Assembly: GCA_947500135.1 (NCBI GenBank)
Contig: CANMQX010000005.1
Coordinates: 1-64,000 of the forward strand
Length of the DNA stretch: 64,000 bases
Source: an uncultured Paracoccaceae bacterium
GTDB lineage: Bacteria > Pseudomonadota > Alphaproteobacteria > Rhodobacterales > Rhodobacteraceae
Direction: 5' to 3'
Positions within the stretch are counted from its first letter, which is position 1, and each line of letters opens with the position of its first letter. The notes under the pieces were generated by a model, which was given only the letters and a program-made list of their open reading frames with translations, was not told the origin of the DNA and did not search any database. Both the position numbers and the translations under genes were made by a program. This document shows positions 52,210 through 62,702 of this stretch, piece after piece.

Positions 52210-53385
52210 TCACAATCCCGCAATGGCCCCGCGTAAATCCGCCAATAGATCATCAGGATCTTCCAGCCCAATGCTCAACCGCACAAGCCCCGGGGTAATC
52301 CCAAGTGCCGCACGGGTTTCTTCCGACAGGCGCTGATGCGTCGTTGTGGCAGGATGGGTCGCAATGGATTTCGCATCACCCAAATTGTTAGAGATCGTGA
52401 TAATCTCCAGCGCATTCAACAGCTTGAACGCCGCCGCCTGTGATCCCGCATCAATCGATAAAACCGTACCCCCGGACCCCATCTGGGTTTGCGTCAGCGC
52501 ATATTGGGGGTGAGTTTCCAAGCCGGGGTAAATCACCTGCACCAATTGACCATCAGCCTCCAGCGCGGCGGCAATCATCGCGGCCGTATCGGCCTGCGCA
52601 CGGACACGCAGTTCAATGGTCTCCAACCCTTTCAGCATCATCCAGGCGGTAAAGGGCGACATCGAACCGCCCGTATGCTTCATATAAGGTTCAACCGTGC
52701 CCCGGATGAACTCCCGCGTGCCAAGGATGATACCACCCAGCGCACGCCCCTGCCCGTCAATATGCTTGGTTGCAGAATACACAACGACATCGGCACCCTG
52801 GGCAATCGCATCGGAAAAGACAGGCGTGGCAAAGACATTATCCAAAACAACCGTCGCCCCAACAGCATGGGCCAGCTTGGACACAGCTGCGATATCAATC
52901 ACCTCCAGCGTCGGGTTTGAAACGCTTTCGAAAAACACGGCCTTGGTATCGGGCCTGATTGCGGCCTCCCATGCGGCAAGGTCGGTGCCATCGACAAACG
53001 TCACCTCAACCCCAAACCGGGTCAGGACTTCTTCCAGAATATACAGGCATGACCCAAACAGGGCCTTGGCAGAAACAACATGATCACCCGCCCGCAACAT
53101 GGATGTCAGGGCGCCGCTGACCGCCGCCATCCCGGACGCGGTGGCGAAACCAGCCTCGGCCCCTTCCATGGCTGCAATCCGGTCTTCGAACATGGCAATG
53201 GTGGGGTTGCCATAGCGGGCATAGATAAACTCATCATCGCCGCTCTGGATAAACCGGGCCTCTGCATCCTCGGCTGTGTCATAGACAAAGCCCTGGGTAA
53301 GATAGATCGCTTCACTGACCTCATTGTACTGGCTGCGGCGGGTGCCTGCATGGACCGCCTTGGTCCGTTTCTTCCAAGTCTTCAT
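52210..53385 (-). CDS. metZ: O-succinylhomoserine sulfhydrylase
   Basis: A 391-residue PLP enzyme of the Cys/Met metabolism family. The opening MKTWKKRTKAVHAGTRRSQY, ARYGNPTIAMFEDRIAAMEG (about 55) and the PLP lysine in DVVVYSATKHIDGQGRALGG (about 203) fit MetZ, which makes homocysteine from O-succinylhomoserine and sulfide. The SAM-II riboswitch upstream supports methionine synthesis. GAGGGAA precedes ATG 53385. Cystathionine gamma-synthase is the main alternative but is less common with this leader. Confidence 0.9.
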   Translation of the reverse strand: MKTWKKRTKAVHAGTRRSQYNEVSEAIYLTQGFVYDTAEDAEARFIQSGDDEFIYARYGNPTIAMFEDRIAAMEGAEAGFATASGMAAVSGALTSMLRAGDHVVSAKALFGSCLYILEEVLTRFGVEVTFVDGTDLAAWEAAIRPDTKAVFFESVSNPTLEVIDIAAVSKLAHAVGATVVLDNVFATPVFSDAIAQGADVVVYSATKHIDGQGRALGGIILGTREFIRGTVEPYMKHTGGSMSPFTAWMMLKGLETIELRVRAQADTAAMIAAALEADGQLVQVIYPGLETHPQYALTQTQMGSGGTVLSIDAGSQAAAFKLLNALEIITISNNLGDAKSIATHPATTTHQRLSEETRAALGITPGLVRLSIGLEDPDDLLADLRGAIAGL

Positions 53386-53413
53386 TGTTGTTCCCTCGCG
53401 CCATTTGCGCATC

Positions 53414-53446
53414 AAAAAACCCCGACACCGGGAAAAGGTATCGGGG
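53414..53446 (-). terminator. Intrinsic terminator in the metZ leader
   Basis: On the minus strand CCCCGATACC...GGTGTCGGGG forms a 10-base stem over TTTTCCC and is followed by TTTTTT. It lies between the SAM-II element and metZ, about 30 bases before the start, so SAM-dependent termination of transcription is likely. Confidence 0.8.
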
Positions 53447-53458
53447 TGTAAACCCGTA

Positions 53459-53517
53459 GCCTTTTAGCAGATTGTTTAACGTGGCCTGCAATCCGGTAAC
53501 AAATCACCACATCGCGA
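53459..53517 (-). promoter_or_regulatory. SAM-II riboswitch before metZ
   Basis: The minus strand reads CGCGATGTGGTGATTTG, then ACCGGATTGCAGGCCAC, GTTAAA and finally TGCTAAAAGGCT. These are the SAM-II (metA motif) blocks: P1 stem GTGG/CCAC, the TGATTT and TTGCA internal parts, and the GCTAAA pseudoknot end. The class is known from alphaproteobacteria ahead of metA, metZ and metC. Bound SAM should lower metZ expression, here through the terminator that follows. Confidence 0.88.
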
Positions 53518-53538
53518 GGGATACGCCCCAGCCGCGGG

Positions 53539-54330
53539 TCAGTCAAGCGCTGCTGGCTTCTCAATATCCAAGGCCATCTTTAACCGCGTCCACATCGCCT
53601 GTTCAAAACGATCCGGCCATGCAATGCCAAGTGCCGCGGCCATACGGCGCGCCCGGGGCAGATAGGCAACAGCATATGCCAGATGCGCATCAATCACCGC
53701 CTGCCGTTCAGGGACCAAAGGCGGCAAGGCACGCAGTTCCGCTTTCTGTGCATCAGTGATCAACCGGCTCAGATGCAGCGCACCGCCGCGATGGGGCGCA
53801 TCTGTTTGCGCAATCATCAGGTCGATCAAGGCGTTGCGCAGATGTGAAACTCCCGTCACCCCATTAATCGGATCATCCCGGCCAAGGGCGACTGGCAACA
53901 ACCCCATGATGCGAATGAAACCCTGGACCTGATGCAGGGTCAGCGGTGGACCGGCAACCGCCGTCTTGGACATCCTGCCGTAATGATCGGCATGATCAAA
54001 AAGCGGCTTTAGCTTATCCTGGGTCTGATGCCCCAACTGATCGGGTTTCAGGATCAGCACATCCAACCGCAACCAATCGGCCATAACGGCATTGATCAGG
54101 CTGGGGATCGGCTTGCGATCCCACCACAAAACGATTTCACCAATCTGCAACAGCGCGTCTTTCCACAGACCTGCAATCCGGTCCGTCGGCCCCTCACCCG
54201 CAACCAGAACAAAGTCGATATCGCTATAGGCATCCTGCATGTCATTGCCAAAACTACCGCTCAGAAACAGTGCATCAATACCTTCTTCATCCACCAGCTG
54301 AACGTGAATCCGTTGAATCTGCTCTTGCAT
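53539..54330 (-). CDS. Nucleotidyltransferase-like protein
   Basis: A 263-residue protein with a pol-beta-type nucleotidyltransferase start: LFLSGSFGNDMQDAYSDIDF (about 22-41) holds GSFG and the metal-binding DxD. A helical C-terminal half follows with VSHLRNALIDLMIAQ. It resembles aminoglycoside adenylyltransferase-like proteins but has no marks of a resistance enzyme. A distinct target such as a small molecule or protein is possible. It is a single gene, divergent from the GST gene. Confidence 0.68.
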   Translation of the reverse strand: MQEQIQRIHVQLVDEEGIDALFLSGSFGNDMQDAYSDIDFVLVAGEGPTDRIAGLWKDALLQIGEIVLWWDRKPIPSLINAVMADWLRLDVLILKPDQLGHQTQDKLKPLFDHADHYGRMSKTAVAGPPLTLHQVQGFIRIMGLLPVALGRDDPINGVTGVSHLRNALIDLMIAQTDAPHRGGALHLSRLITDAQKAELRALPPLVPERQAVIDAHLAYAVAYLPRARRMAAALGIAWPDRFEQAMWTRLKMALDIEKPAALD

Positions 54331-54419
54331 ATCGGCACTCCTTCACAACCCGTTGATACCGCCTCCCTTGCGATTTTGACAGCACCTGCCATGGTCGGGC
54401 GCAAAACGACGGAGCCTTC

Positions 54420-55121
54420 ATGACCCAACCCATTGACCTCTATTTCTGGCCCACACCAAACGGATGGAAAGCCTCTATTGCGCTTGAGGAAATGGCGCTG
54501 CCTTACACGCTGCATCTGGTGGATATCGGGGCCGGGGATCAGTTCAAACCCGATTTCCTGAAAATCGCACCCAATAACCGGATGCCCGCGATTGTCGATC
54601 ATAACGGGCCGGACGGCGCGCCGATCTCAATCTTCGAATCCGGGGCGATCCTGCAATATCTGGCGCGGAAAACCGGGCGATTTTATGGGGACACCGAAAG
54701 GGACCGGATCGCCGTTGATCAATGGCTGATGTGGCAAATGGGCGGGTTGGGGCCAATGGCCGGTCAGGCGCATCACTTTTTGAAATATGCCCCCGCCATG
54801 GATCCACCCAATGACCTGCCCTACGCCAAGGACAGATATCGCCACGAAACCGGACGGCTTTATGGGGTTCTTGACCGGCAATTGGCAAAGCATGAATTTG
54901 TGGCCGGGGAATTCTATTCCATCGCCGATATGTCGATCTGGGGCTGGGCATCGCTCTGGGAAGGACAGCAGCAAACATTGGATGACAAACCCCATATGGC
55001 ACGCTGGCTGGACATGATGGGCGCACGTCCGGGGGTACAACGCGGACGTGAACTGGCGGCGGAAAAGCGGGGCGATTTCCGAAAGGACAAAGCTGCACAA
55101 AGCACGCTTTTCAGGAAATGA
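54420..55121 (+). CDS. Glutathione S-transferase family protein
   Basis: A 233-residue GST-like protein of the Ure2/YfcG type: LYFWPTPNGWKASIALEEM (about 7-25, thioredoxin domain), NNRMPAIVDHNG (about 54), IFESGAILQYLARKTGRFY (about 70) and the helical domain with WLMWQMGGLGPMAGQAHHF (about 103). YfcG-like members reduce disulfides of glutathione. The APNNRMPAIVD loop contains the glutathione-binding cis-proline. Confidence 0.85.
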   Translation: MTQPIDLYFWPTPNGWKASIALEEMALPYTLHLVDIGAGDQFKPDFLKIAPNNRMPAIVDHNGPDGAPISIFESGAILQYLARKTGRFYGDTERDRIAVDQWLMWQMGGLGPMAGQAHHFLKYAPAMDPPNDLPYAKDRYRHETGRLYGVLDRQLAKHEFVAGEFYSIADMSIWGWASLWEGQQQTLDDKPHMARWLDMMGARPGVQRGRELAAEKRGDFRKDKAAQSTLFRK

Positions 55122-55186
55122 TGGTAACCAATTATTAGCCGGAACTGACTAAGAATCACTCAAATTGAAAGAGTGAGGCTCGTCAG

Positions 55187-55513
55187 ATGCAATACCGACC
55201 ACATCGCTATAACACGCAATATCCTATCGAATTGCAGACGCCAACTGGCACACAGAAATGCCAGGTCATCGACGTGCATAATGCCGGGGCACGGTTGGAA
55301 GGGCTGCGTGACGTCAAACGCGGCGACAAGGTACGGGTCAGCATTCTTAGCCACCGTGTCGATGCGCTGGTACAATGGGCGTCAGGCGATCGGGCCGGGC
55401 TGACATTCCGACCGCAGATTTCAGATGATCAGGTGGACACGCTGCGTTATCGTCGCGATGGACGACACGGGCGGCATGGCACGGTCGGTTTCGGATACGC
55501 CGAGATGCGATAG
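55187..55513 (+). CDS. PilZ domain protein
   Basis: A 108-residue single-domain protein. RPHRYNTQYPIELQTPTG opens with the RxxxR-like basic motif and VIDVHNAGARLEGL holds the (D/N)xSxxG-like turn, here with Asn-Ala-Gly in place of Ser. If the change is tolerated it binds cyclic di-GMP. It is a lone gene; TCAGATG precedes it without a strong ribosome site. The tail is rich in Arg, His and Gly. Confidence 0.68.
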   Translation: MQYRPHRYNTQYPIELQTPTGTQKCQVIDVHNAGARLEGLRDVKRGDKVRVSILSHRVDALVQWASGDRAGLTFRPQISDDQVDTLRYRRDGRHGRHGTVGFGYAEMR

Positions 55514-55520
55514 GGTCGGA

Positions 55521-56132
55521 TCACTCCTGCTCGGCTTCGGGATCTTCGATCAGGTATTTCTGAAGTCCGATAATCTGCAGCCACAAAAACACGAACAAAA
55601 CTGCGGGAAAGGCGAATGTCTCCAGCTTCACCCAAAGATCGGTGCTTTGGGTGCGCCAAATCAGTTCATTCGCAACCGCAAGACCGGCAAACATCATCGT
55701 CAACCGACGGGTAAAGATCATCCAGCCCTCCTCGCGCATGGGCAGGAATTCTTCCATCACATATTGCAGATAGCTGCGCCCGCGCAGCAAGCCGATGAAA
55801 AGAATACCAGCCATACATCCATAGACGATACTGGTCTTCATTTTAAAGAACCGCTCATCATTGAAGTAAGCGGTCAATCCACCAAAAAAGATAACCATGA
55901 ACGCGGTAAAGACCTGCATCCGGCTCAGCTTGCCGGTCAGCATCCACAAAATCCCCATCGCCACCAGCAGGATCGGTACAAAGATCAGGGCAGCAATGAT
56001 AAAGCCGGTGTAGTCGGTTCCGGCAATCGTGAATGTGTCATCCTTGATTCGCAGATAGATCAGGAAAAACGCCAGCGTCGGCCCCAACTCAAGAACCTGT
56101 TTCAGTACCGGGTTAATCGGTTTCGCGCTCAT
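55521..56132 (-). CDS. yciB: Septation-type inner membrane protein, YciB/IspZ
   Basis: A 203-residue protein with five or six membrane segments. The opening PVLKQVLELGPTLAFFLIYL and the KPTIVY-like MKTSIVYGCMAGILFIGL (about 108-125), then LPMREEGWMIFTRRLTMMFA, are characteristic of the YciB/IspZ family, which has a role in envelope integrity and division. ATG 56132 (MSAKPINP) is the family start; a longer frame enters the EamA gene. It follows that gene by 11 bases. Confidence 0.85.
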   Translation of the reverse strand: MSAKPINPVLKQVLELGPTLAFFLIYLRIKDDTFTIAGTDYTGFIIAALIFVPILLVAMGILWMLTGKLSRMQVFTAFMVIFFGGLTAYFNDERFFKMKTSIVYGCMAGILFIGLLRGRSYLQYVMEEFLPMREEGWMIFTRRLTMMFAGLAVANELIWRTQSTDLWVKLETFAFPAVLFVFLWLQIIGLQKYLIEDPEAEQE

Positions 56133-56143
56133 GCAAATCTCCC

Positions 56144-57046
56144 TCAGCCCCCGGTTTCCACGATCACGGCGCCCAGCGCAACCAGTGCCATCAAAAACAG
56201 ACGGCGGGGGCCGACTTTTTCGCCCAGAATGAACCAGCCAATCAATGCTGCAAACACGGTAGACGTTTCGCGCAACACCGCGGCCTCGCCGACCTTGTCC
56301 AAACGGGTGGCCATCATCACGCCACCAAAGCTGATCCATGCAATCAGGGCACCCGCAATCCCGCGCCACATCAGTGGCCCCAAAACCGGCGGGGCGGCCA
56401 TGCGCCGGTAACGCCAAGCCGCCAGCATCGGAAAATCCAGCGATGTCAGAAAGAAGAACCACGCCAGAAAGGTGAACGGATCAGGTGACTGGCGAATGCC
56501 GTAAGCATCATAAGTCGTATAAAGCGCCACCATGAACCCGCCCGCCAAGGCCCAGATCAACCCGATCTTCAAAGCGCGCGGGTCAATCACTTCTTCCGAC
56601 AGATTGCGCAGCGCCAGCAGCAGAATACCGCCCGACAAACAGGCCACACCTAGCCATTGGGTCAAGGTGAAATGTTCGCCAAAGATCACAGACGCCGCGA
56701 CAACCGTCACCAAAGGCCCGGTGCCGCGTACCACCGGATAGACCACCGTGTAAGCCGCCCGTTCATAGGCCAGCGCCATTGTCAGTTTATAGACGAAATG
56801 GATGATGATCGCGCCCATCAGGATCAACAAGGTGGCCATGTTGGGCCACGGCACGACGAACAGCGCAATCGGTGCCGAAATCAGCGCCAGCCAGCCATCA
56901 ATCGCCCCCCGTGCCAGCCAGGGATCATACCGCCCCTTTTGCAATGCCCCAAAAACCGCATGCGCCATCGCCGACATCAATGCAAGCAACGTCGCCAGTC
57001 GCGCGCCTTCTGGTGTGCCCGCAATGGACACCAGCCAATCGCTCAC
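56144..57046 (-). CDS. EamA/DMT family transporter
   Basis: A 300-residue membrane protein with about ten helices: MSAMAHAVFGALQKGRYDPW (about 23-42), TVVYPVVRGTGPLVTVVAAS (about 99-118) and TSTVFAALIGWFILGEKVGP (about 262-281) mark the two repeats. Translation starts at GTG 57046, which overlaps the stop of the secreted protein gene (GTGA). Substrate unknown. It belongs to the ftsY - secreted protein - EamA - yciB run. Confidence 0.8.
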   Translation of the reverse strand: MSDWLVSIAGTPEGARLATLLALMSAMAHAVFGALQKGRYDPWLARGAIDGWLALISAPIALFVVPWPNMATLLILMGAIIIHFVYKLTMALAYERAAYTVVYPVVRGTGPLVTVVAASVIFGEHFTLTQWLGVACLSGGILLLALRNLSEEVIDPRALKIGLIWALAGGFMVALYTTYDAYGIRQSPDPFTFLAWFFFLTSLDFPMLAAWRYRRMAAPPVLGPLMWRGIAGALIAWISFGGVMMATRLDKVGEAAVLRETSTVFAALIGWFILGEKVGPRRLFLMALVALGAVIVETGG

Positions 57047-57884
57047 TTGGGTTGCCAGTCAACAGCCATCTGCGCGCCATCCAGTAGAAAACCGGGCATA
57101 TCCTCTTTATCCTGACTGGTCGCGACACCGATCTGCATCAGCCCCAGGCCCCGATCAGAGGCGAATGTCACATCCAACACCCCCGCCGCACGCGGCAAAG
57201 CGCGGGCGAAATCCAACGCCTCGGACCGACTGCGGCGATCCATCTGGGCAAAGCTCAGGCCTTCAACAAAATCGACCACGTCCGCGCGCGTGATATCTTT
57301 CAGCAGGTAGGCATTTGCAGGCGCCAACGTGGCCGTCAATGCCAGCTGATCCAGATGCAGCCCCAGCAGGCTCATCTGCGCAGCCCGTGGATCATCAAAA
57401 TATGCACCACCGATGACGGCACTCGCCGTTAACGCCTCTTGATCGTCAATAAAGACGCCAAGCCCATCGACAATCAGCAACCCGTCGCCGGGGGAATGCG
57501 AAAGTTTCAACAGCGTCTGAACAGATTCAGACCGGCCATTTTGGGTCATCATCGCATCGAACCGAAATGCCAGCTCTGTCGGCAAGCTGTTGGGATCATC
57601 CGCAAATTCCGCCGGTATCGCGCGCCACGCGACCCGGGTATCATCCGAAAACAGATCAGCATCCCCGCTGATGACCCGACACCAGCCATCTACATCCGGC
57701 TTTTGGTCCAGCTCGCGCAATGCCACCCATTCATCCGGCATCGTGAAATCAAACATGCCGCCACCCTCATACCCGATGACGATGCCAACCAGATGCCGCC
57801 AACCCGCTTCACAGCGCGCAGTTTCAGACGCGCGTTGCGCTGTGGCCGGGCTGGCCAGCAAGGCCAACAGACAAAGAAAACGGA

Positions 57885-57888
<4 letters not shown>
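57043..57888 (-). CDS. Secreted protein of unknown function
   Basis: A 281-residue protein with a signal peptide (MIRFLCLLALLASPATAQ). The mature part has cysteines in ETARCEAGW and DGWCRVISG that could pair, and repeated beta-like stretches (FDFTMPDEWVALREL, LPTELAFRFDAMMTQNGRSE). No family is recognised. Its ATG overlaps the ftsY stop by four bases, so it is co-translated with ftsY, and it overlaps the EamA gene by four bases. Confidence 0.65.
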
Positions 57889-59150
<1,262 letters not shown>

Positions 59151-59220
59151 GGGCGCCCTGAAGGAAATTACACATCTTCACCTAATCGTTGCAGCCCGCG
59201 GATGCAAAGGGTCAGGTACT

Positions 59221-59847
59221 TCAGCCCGACGCAAAACCTATCAAAAACAGAAACTGAGCACCCCAGTAAAAGCTCCAAACCACAAAAGGCGTGACCCGTC
59301 GCAGCGGGTGATCAGCGGACAATACGAAAAGTTCCAGACCCAGAACCGCATCCGATAGGATGAACAAAAGCGCCGCTATCTGCACTATGCGAAGCCCCGG
59401 CGGCAAGCCAATGGCGACAAGCCCCATCACCATAATGATTGCGACATATCCAAAAACGGGCCAGCGTAACGTCCCGGCATGTGCAAACAGCACCGCCGCC
59501 ATCCCAAGCCCAAAGCAGATCAAAACCAGGCTGGTTGCGCCAAACACAACACCGCCGCCCGCAGCCATCAGCAATGCCACATAAGCCAGATGTGCCGCAG
59601 CAAAGGCCGAAAGCGCGGCCAGAAACGCCGTCTGCCCATTTCGCGACAAAAAGAAATCGCCCAGCGACCCCAGGGCCAAGGCCAAAACCAGCATCATCGG
59701 GCCACCCGACACCCATGCAGCCAAGGCCAACCCAGCGACAGAGGCTGTTTTCACGATTGATTTTAAAATGCTAGACGACCGCCAGCAAAAGGCCACTGCA
59801 AACCAAACGGCCGCGATCAGCGACGCGCCAATAAGCCCATTCGTCAT
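59221..59847 (-). CDS. YhhN/lysoplasmalogenase-like membrane protein
   Basis: A 208-residue protein with seven or eight membrane segments. LALALGSLGDFFLSRNGQTA (about 54-73) holds the acidic pair (GDxxL) and FILSDAVLGLELFVL (about 160) the second Asp typical of YhhN family proteins, which cleave lysoplasmalogen vinyl ethers. VVWSFYWGAQFLFLIG closes the last helix. It lies downstream of the FdsGB-like gene by 11 bases. Confidence 0.75.
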   Translation of the reverse strand: MTNGLIGASLIAAVWFAVAFCWRSSSILKSIVKTASVAGLALAAWVSGGPMMLVLALALGSLGDFFLSRNGQTAFLAALSAFAAAHLAYVALLMAAGGGVVFGATSLVLICFGLGMAAVLFAHAGTLRWPVFGYVAIIMVMGLVAIGLPPGLRIVQIAALLFILSDAVLGLELFVLSADHPLRRVTPFVVWSFYWGAQFLFLIGFASG

Positions 59848-59858
59848 CGCTGGCGCAA

Positions 59859-61544
59859 TCAGACTTCGTCAGGAAAGTGCTTTATGACCAGCTTGATCGG
59901 GTTCGGCGCTGCCTGACCCAGCCCGCAAATCGATGCATCCGCCATGGTGGTGCAAAGATCCTCTAGCAATGCCTGATCCCAACGATCCGCCTGCATCAGC
60001 TTGACCGCTTTTTCGCAGCCCGCCCGACAAGGCGTGCATTGCCCGCAACTTTCATCCTCAAAGAACCGCAGCATGTTCAAGGCCGCATCGCGCGCCCGAT
60101 CCTGATCCGACAGCACAACAACCGCCGCCGATCCGATAAACGTACCCAGCGGTTGCAGCGTATCAAAATCCAACGGCACATCATTGATTGACGCAGGCAG
60201 CAGCCCCGAAGATGGGCCACCGGGCTGATAGGCGCGGAACACATGACCGTCCGCTATTCCGCCTGCCGCCGCAATGATATCCATGATCGTGGACCCCGCA
60301 GGCAATAGGTAAACACCCGGTGCCGCCACACGCCCGGACACAGAATAAGACCGCAGACCGGTGCGCCCGTTCTTTTCAGTACTGCTCAGCACCTCCGGCC
60401 CTTCGCGGCAAACCCGTGCAACCCACAGCAGGGTTTCAACATTATGCACCAGCGTGGGCCGATCAAAGATACCCACCTGCGCCACAAATGGCGGGCGGTG
60501 GCGGGGAATGCCGCGCTTGCCCTCGATGCTTTCGATCATCGCGCTTTCTTCGCCGCAGATATAGGCCCCCGCACCGCGCCGCAGATCGATGTACCCTTCG
60601 GCCACAACGCCAGCCGCTTCCAACGCCTTGATCTCAAGTCGTAAAATCTCAAGCACGGCGGGATATTCGTCGCGCATATAGATAAAACAGGTCTCGGCCT
60701 CGACCGCCCAAGCAGCGATCAGCATACCTTCCAAAAACAAATGCGGTGTGCGTTCCAGATAATAGCGGTCCTTGAAGGTCCCCGGTTCGCCCTCATCACC
60801 ATTGACGGCCAGATAACGAGGCCCAGGATTGGCCCGCACAAAACCCCATTTCTTGCCCGATGGAAAACCGGCGCCGCCCAGACCACGCAGACCCGATGAC
60901 AAGACCTTGTCCTGCACCGCCTCCCAATCACTAGTGTCGCGCAACGCGGTCAGTGTGGCATAACCACCACCCGCCACATAGGCGTCATAGGCTTCGTAAT
61001 CGGGCAGATGGGCATGGGTATCGTCTGCCGCAATTGCTGCCTCCACCTTTTCAACCGTTGCATGGTCAATATGATTATGGCCAATTTCCAGCACCGGTGC
61101 TGTATCACAGCGACCCATGCAGGGCGCGCGCAACACGCGGACCTGCGATGCATCCAAACCATCCTCCAGTGCCGCTTTCAATGCCTGCGCCCCAGCCAAT
61201 TCACATGACAGCGAATCGCAGACGCGAATGGTCAGCGCAGGTGGGGGCGTCTCATCTTCCTTGACCACATCAAAATGTGCGTAAAAGCTGGCGACCTCGT
61301 AAACCTCAGCCTGCGACATGCGCATTTCCTCGGCCAAGGCACGCAGATGGGCGGCAGACAAACACCCATATGCATCCTGGATCAGGTGCAGAAATTCGAT
61401 CAGCAAATCACGGCGATGCGGATGATCCCCCAAGAGCGCCTTGACCTCATCCCAGGCGGCATCATCCAGCTGGCGGCCTTTTGGCGTATGCCGCCCCTTG
61501 CCCTTACCGGATTTCCAAACGCCTTCACGGTTATCAAGTGCCAT
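59859..61544 (-). CDS. Fused FdsG-FdsB-type NADH oxidoreductase subunit (orphan)
   Basis: A 561-residue protein joining a NuoE-like thioredoxin-fold 2Fe-2S domain (about 25-175, cysteines in CDSLSCELAG and APCMGRCDTAP) to a NuoF-like NADH/FMN domain. FMN and NADH sites appear in RGLGGAGFPSGKKWGF (about 224) and YICGEESAMIESIEGKRG (about 325); 4Fe-4S cysteines are in SCGQCTPCRAGC (about 500). Such fusions feed electrons between NAD and a formate dehydrogenase. No catalytic formate dehydrogenase gene is within the window on either side, so its partner must be elsewhere. Confidence 0.82.
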   Translation of the reverse strand: MALDNREGVWKSGKGKGRHTPKGRQLDDAAWDEVKALLGDHPHRRDLLIEFLHLIQDAYGCLSAAHLRALAEEMRMSQAEVYEVASFYAHFDVVKEDETPPPALTIRVCDSLSCELAGAQALKAALEDGLDASQVRVLRAPCMGRCDTAPVLEIGHNHIDHATVEKVEAAIAADDTHAHLPDYEAYDAYVAGGGYATLTALRDTSDWEAVQDKVLSSGLRGLGGAGFPSGKKWGFVRANPGPRYLAVNGDEGEPGTFKDRYYLERTPHLFLEGMLIAAWAVEAETCFIYMRDEYPAVLEILRLEIKALEAAGVVAEGYIDLRRGAGAYICGEESAMIESIEGKRGIPRHRPPFVAQVGIFDRPTLVHNVETLLWVARVCREGPEVLSSTEKNGRTGLRSYSVSGRVAAPGVYLLPAGSTIMDIIAAAGGIADGHVFRAYQPGGPSSGLLPASINDVPLDFDTLQPLGTFIGSAAVVVLSDQDRARDAALNMLRFFEDESCGQCTPCRAGCEKAVKLMQADRWDQALLEDLCTTMADASICGLGQAAPNPIKLVIKHFPDEV

Positions 61545-61688
61545 TGCGCCATTCCCATTCCAATATTGCCGTCACCATATCGCCCAACCTCGCGTCAAAC
61601 CATGCAAATGCGACACCCCAGCGACCAATATACGCGCCCAAACACTTTCCACTGTCACAGACGGAAACCCGTGTTAATTATCCGAAAC

Positions 61689-62702
61689 ATGACCAGACCG
61701 ATGCGCCTTTTTGCGATTGCGACCCTGATCCCGGTGGGATTGCTGGCGCTTGCGGCCTTGCTGGGCGATGTCTGGGTGCTGTGCGCCGTGCTTTATCTGA
61801 CAGCATTTACCACGGCGCTGGACCGGATGATCAACACCATCAGCCCGGCCAGTGAATTTCCCAGCGGCGATGGGCTGTCGTTCACGCTGGCCTGCGCACA
61901 TCTGGTGCTGATGCCGCTTGTGGTGCTGGCCTTGGCCGGCGACGCACTGACACTGCTGGAAAAGGTGGGGTTATTCTTTGCCGCCGGTCTGTTCTTTGGA
62001 CAGGTCAGCAATGCCAACGCGCATGAATTGATCCACCGCAGCACGCGCGGCCTGCACCGGCTGGGGATGTGGGTCTATATCACCATGCTGTTTGGGCATC
62101 ACACATCAGCCCATGTGCTGGTGCATCACCGGCATGTGGCAACGCCCGCGGACCCGAACACATCACGCAAGGGCGAAAGCTTCTATCGCTACGCCATACG
62201 CGCCTGGGCGGGGTCGTTCAAACAAGGGTACAAGGCAGAAGCCGCGCGCCTGGCCCGCATCAATCGCCCGGCCTGGCATAACCCATATGTCATCTATATC
62301 GGCGGGGCCGCCCTGCTCATCGCGCTGGCGTTCTGGGCCGGTGGGTCAAAGGCTGCACTGCTTTATATCCTGCTGGCGGGCCACGCGCAGACCCAGCTTC
62401 TGATGTCCGACTATGTGCAACATTACGGGCTGGAACGCGCGACCAAAAACGGACGACCCGAACCTGTCAGCGCGCGGCACAGCTGGAACAGCCCGCATTA
62501 TTATTCCAGCGCACTTATGCTCAACGCCACGCGGCATTCCGATCATCATGCCCACCCCGCACGACCCTACCCCGCACTGACATTGCCACAGGATGCACCC
62601 ATGCTCCCCAAACCCCTGCCACTCATGGCCAGCATCGCCCTGATCCCCCCGCTATGGCGGCGGATCATGGACCCGCGCACCGACCGGTGGCGCAATGCAT
62701 AA
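61689..62702 (+). CDS. AlkB-like membrane-bound diiron oxygenase
   Basis: A 337-residue integral-membrane enzyme of the alkane monooxygenase family. Histidine boxes are in ANAHELIHRSTRG (about 100), GHHTSAHVLVHHRHVAT (about 137) and NATRHSDHHAHPARPY (about 280); VQHYGLER (about 245) matches the AlkB signature. It would bind two irons and hydroxylate an alkyl chain using rubredoxin. Length is shorter than typical AlkB (about 400). No rubredoxin gene is adjacent. ATG 61689 and 61701 are both possible; the end overlaps the next gene by eight bases. Confidence 0.82.
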   Translation: MTRPMRLFAIATLIPVGLLALAALLGDVWVLCAVLYLTAFTTALDRMINTISPASEFPSGDGLSFTLACAHLVLMPLVVLALAGDALTLLEKVGLFFAAGLFFGQVSNANAHELIHRSTRGLHRLGMWVYITMLFGHHTSAHVLVHHRHVATPADPNTSRKGESFYRYAIRAWAGSFKQGYKAEAARLARINRPAWHNPYVIYIGGAALLIALAFWAGGSKAALLYILLAGHAQTQLLMSDYVQHYGLERATKNGRPEPVSARHSWNSPHYYSSALMLNATRHSDHHAHPARPYPALTLPQDAPMLPKPLPLMASIALIPPLWRRIMDPRTDRWRNA

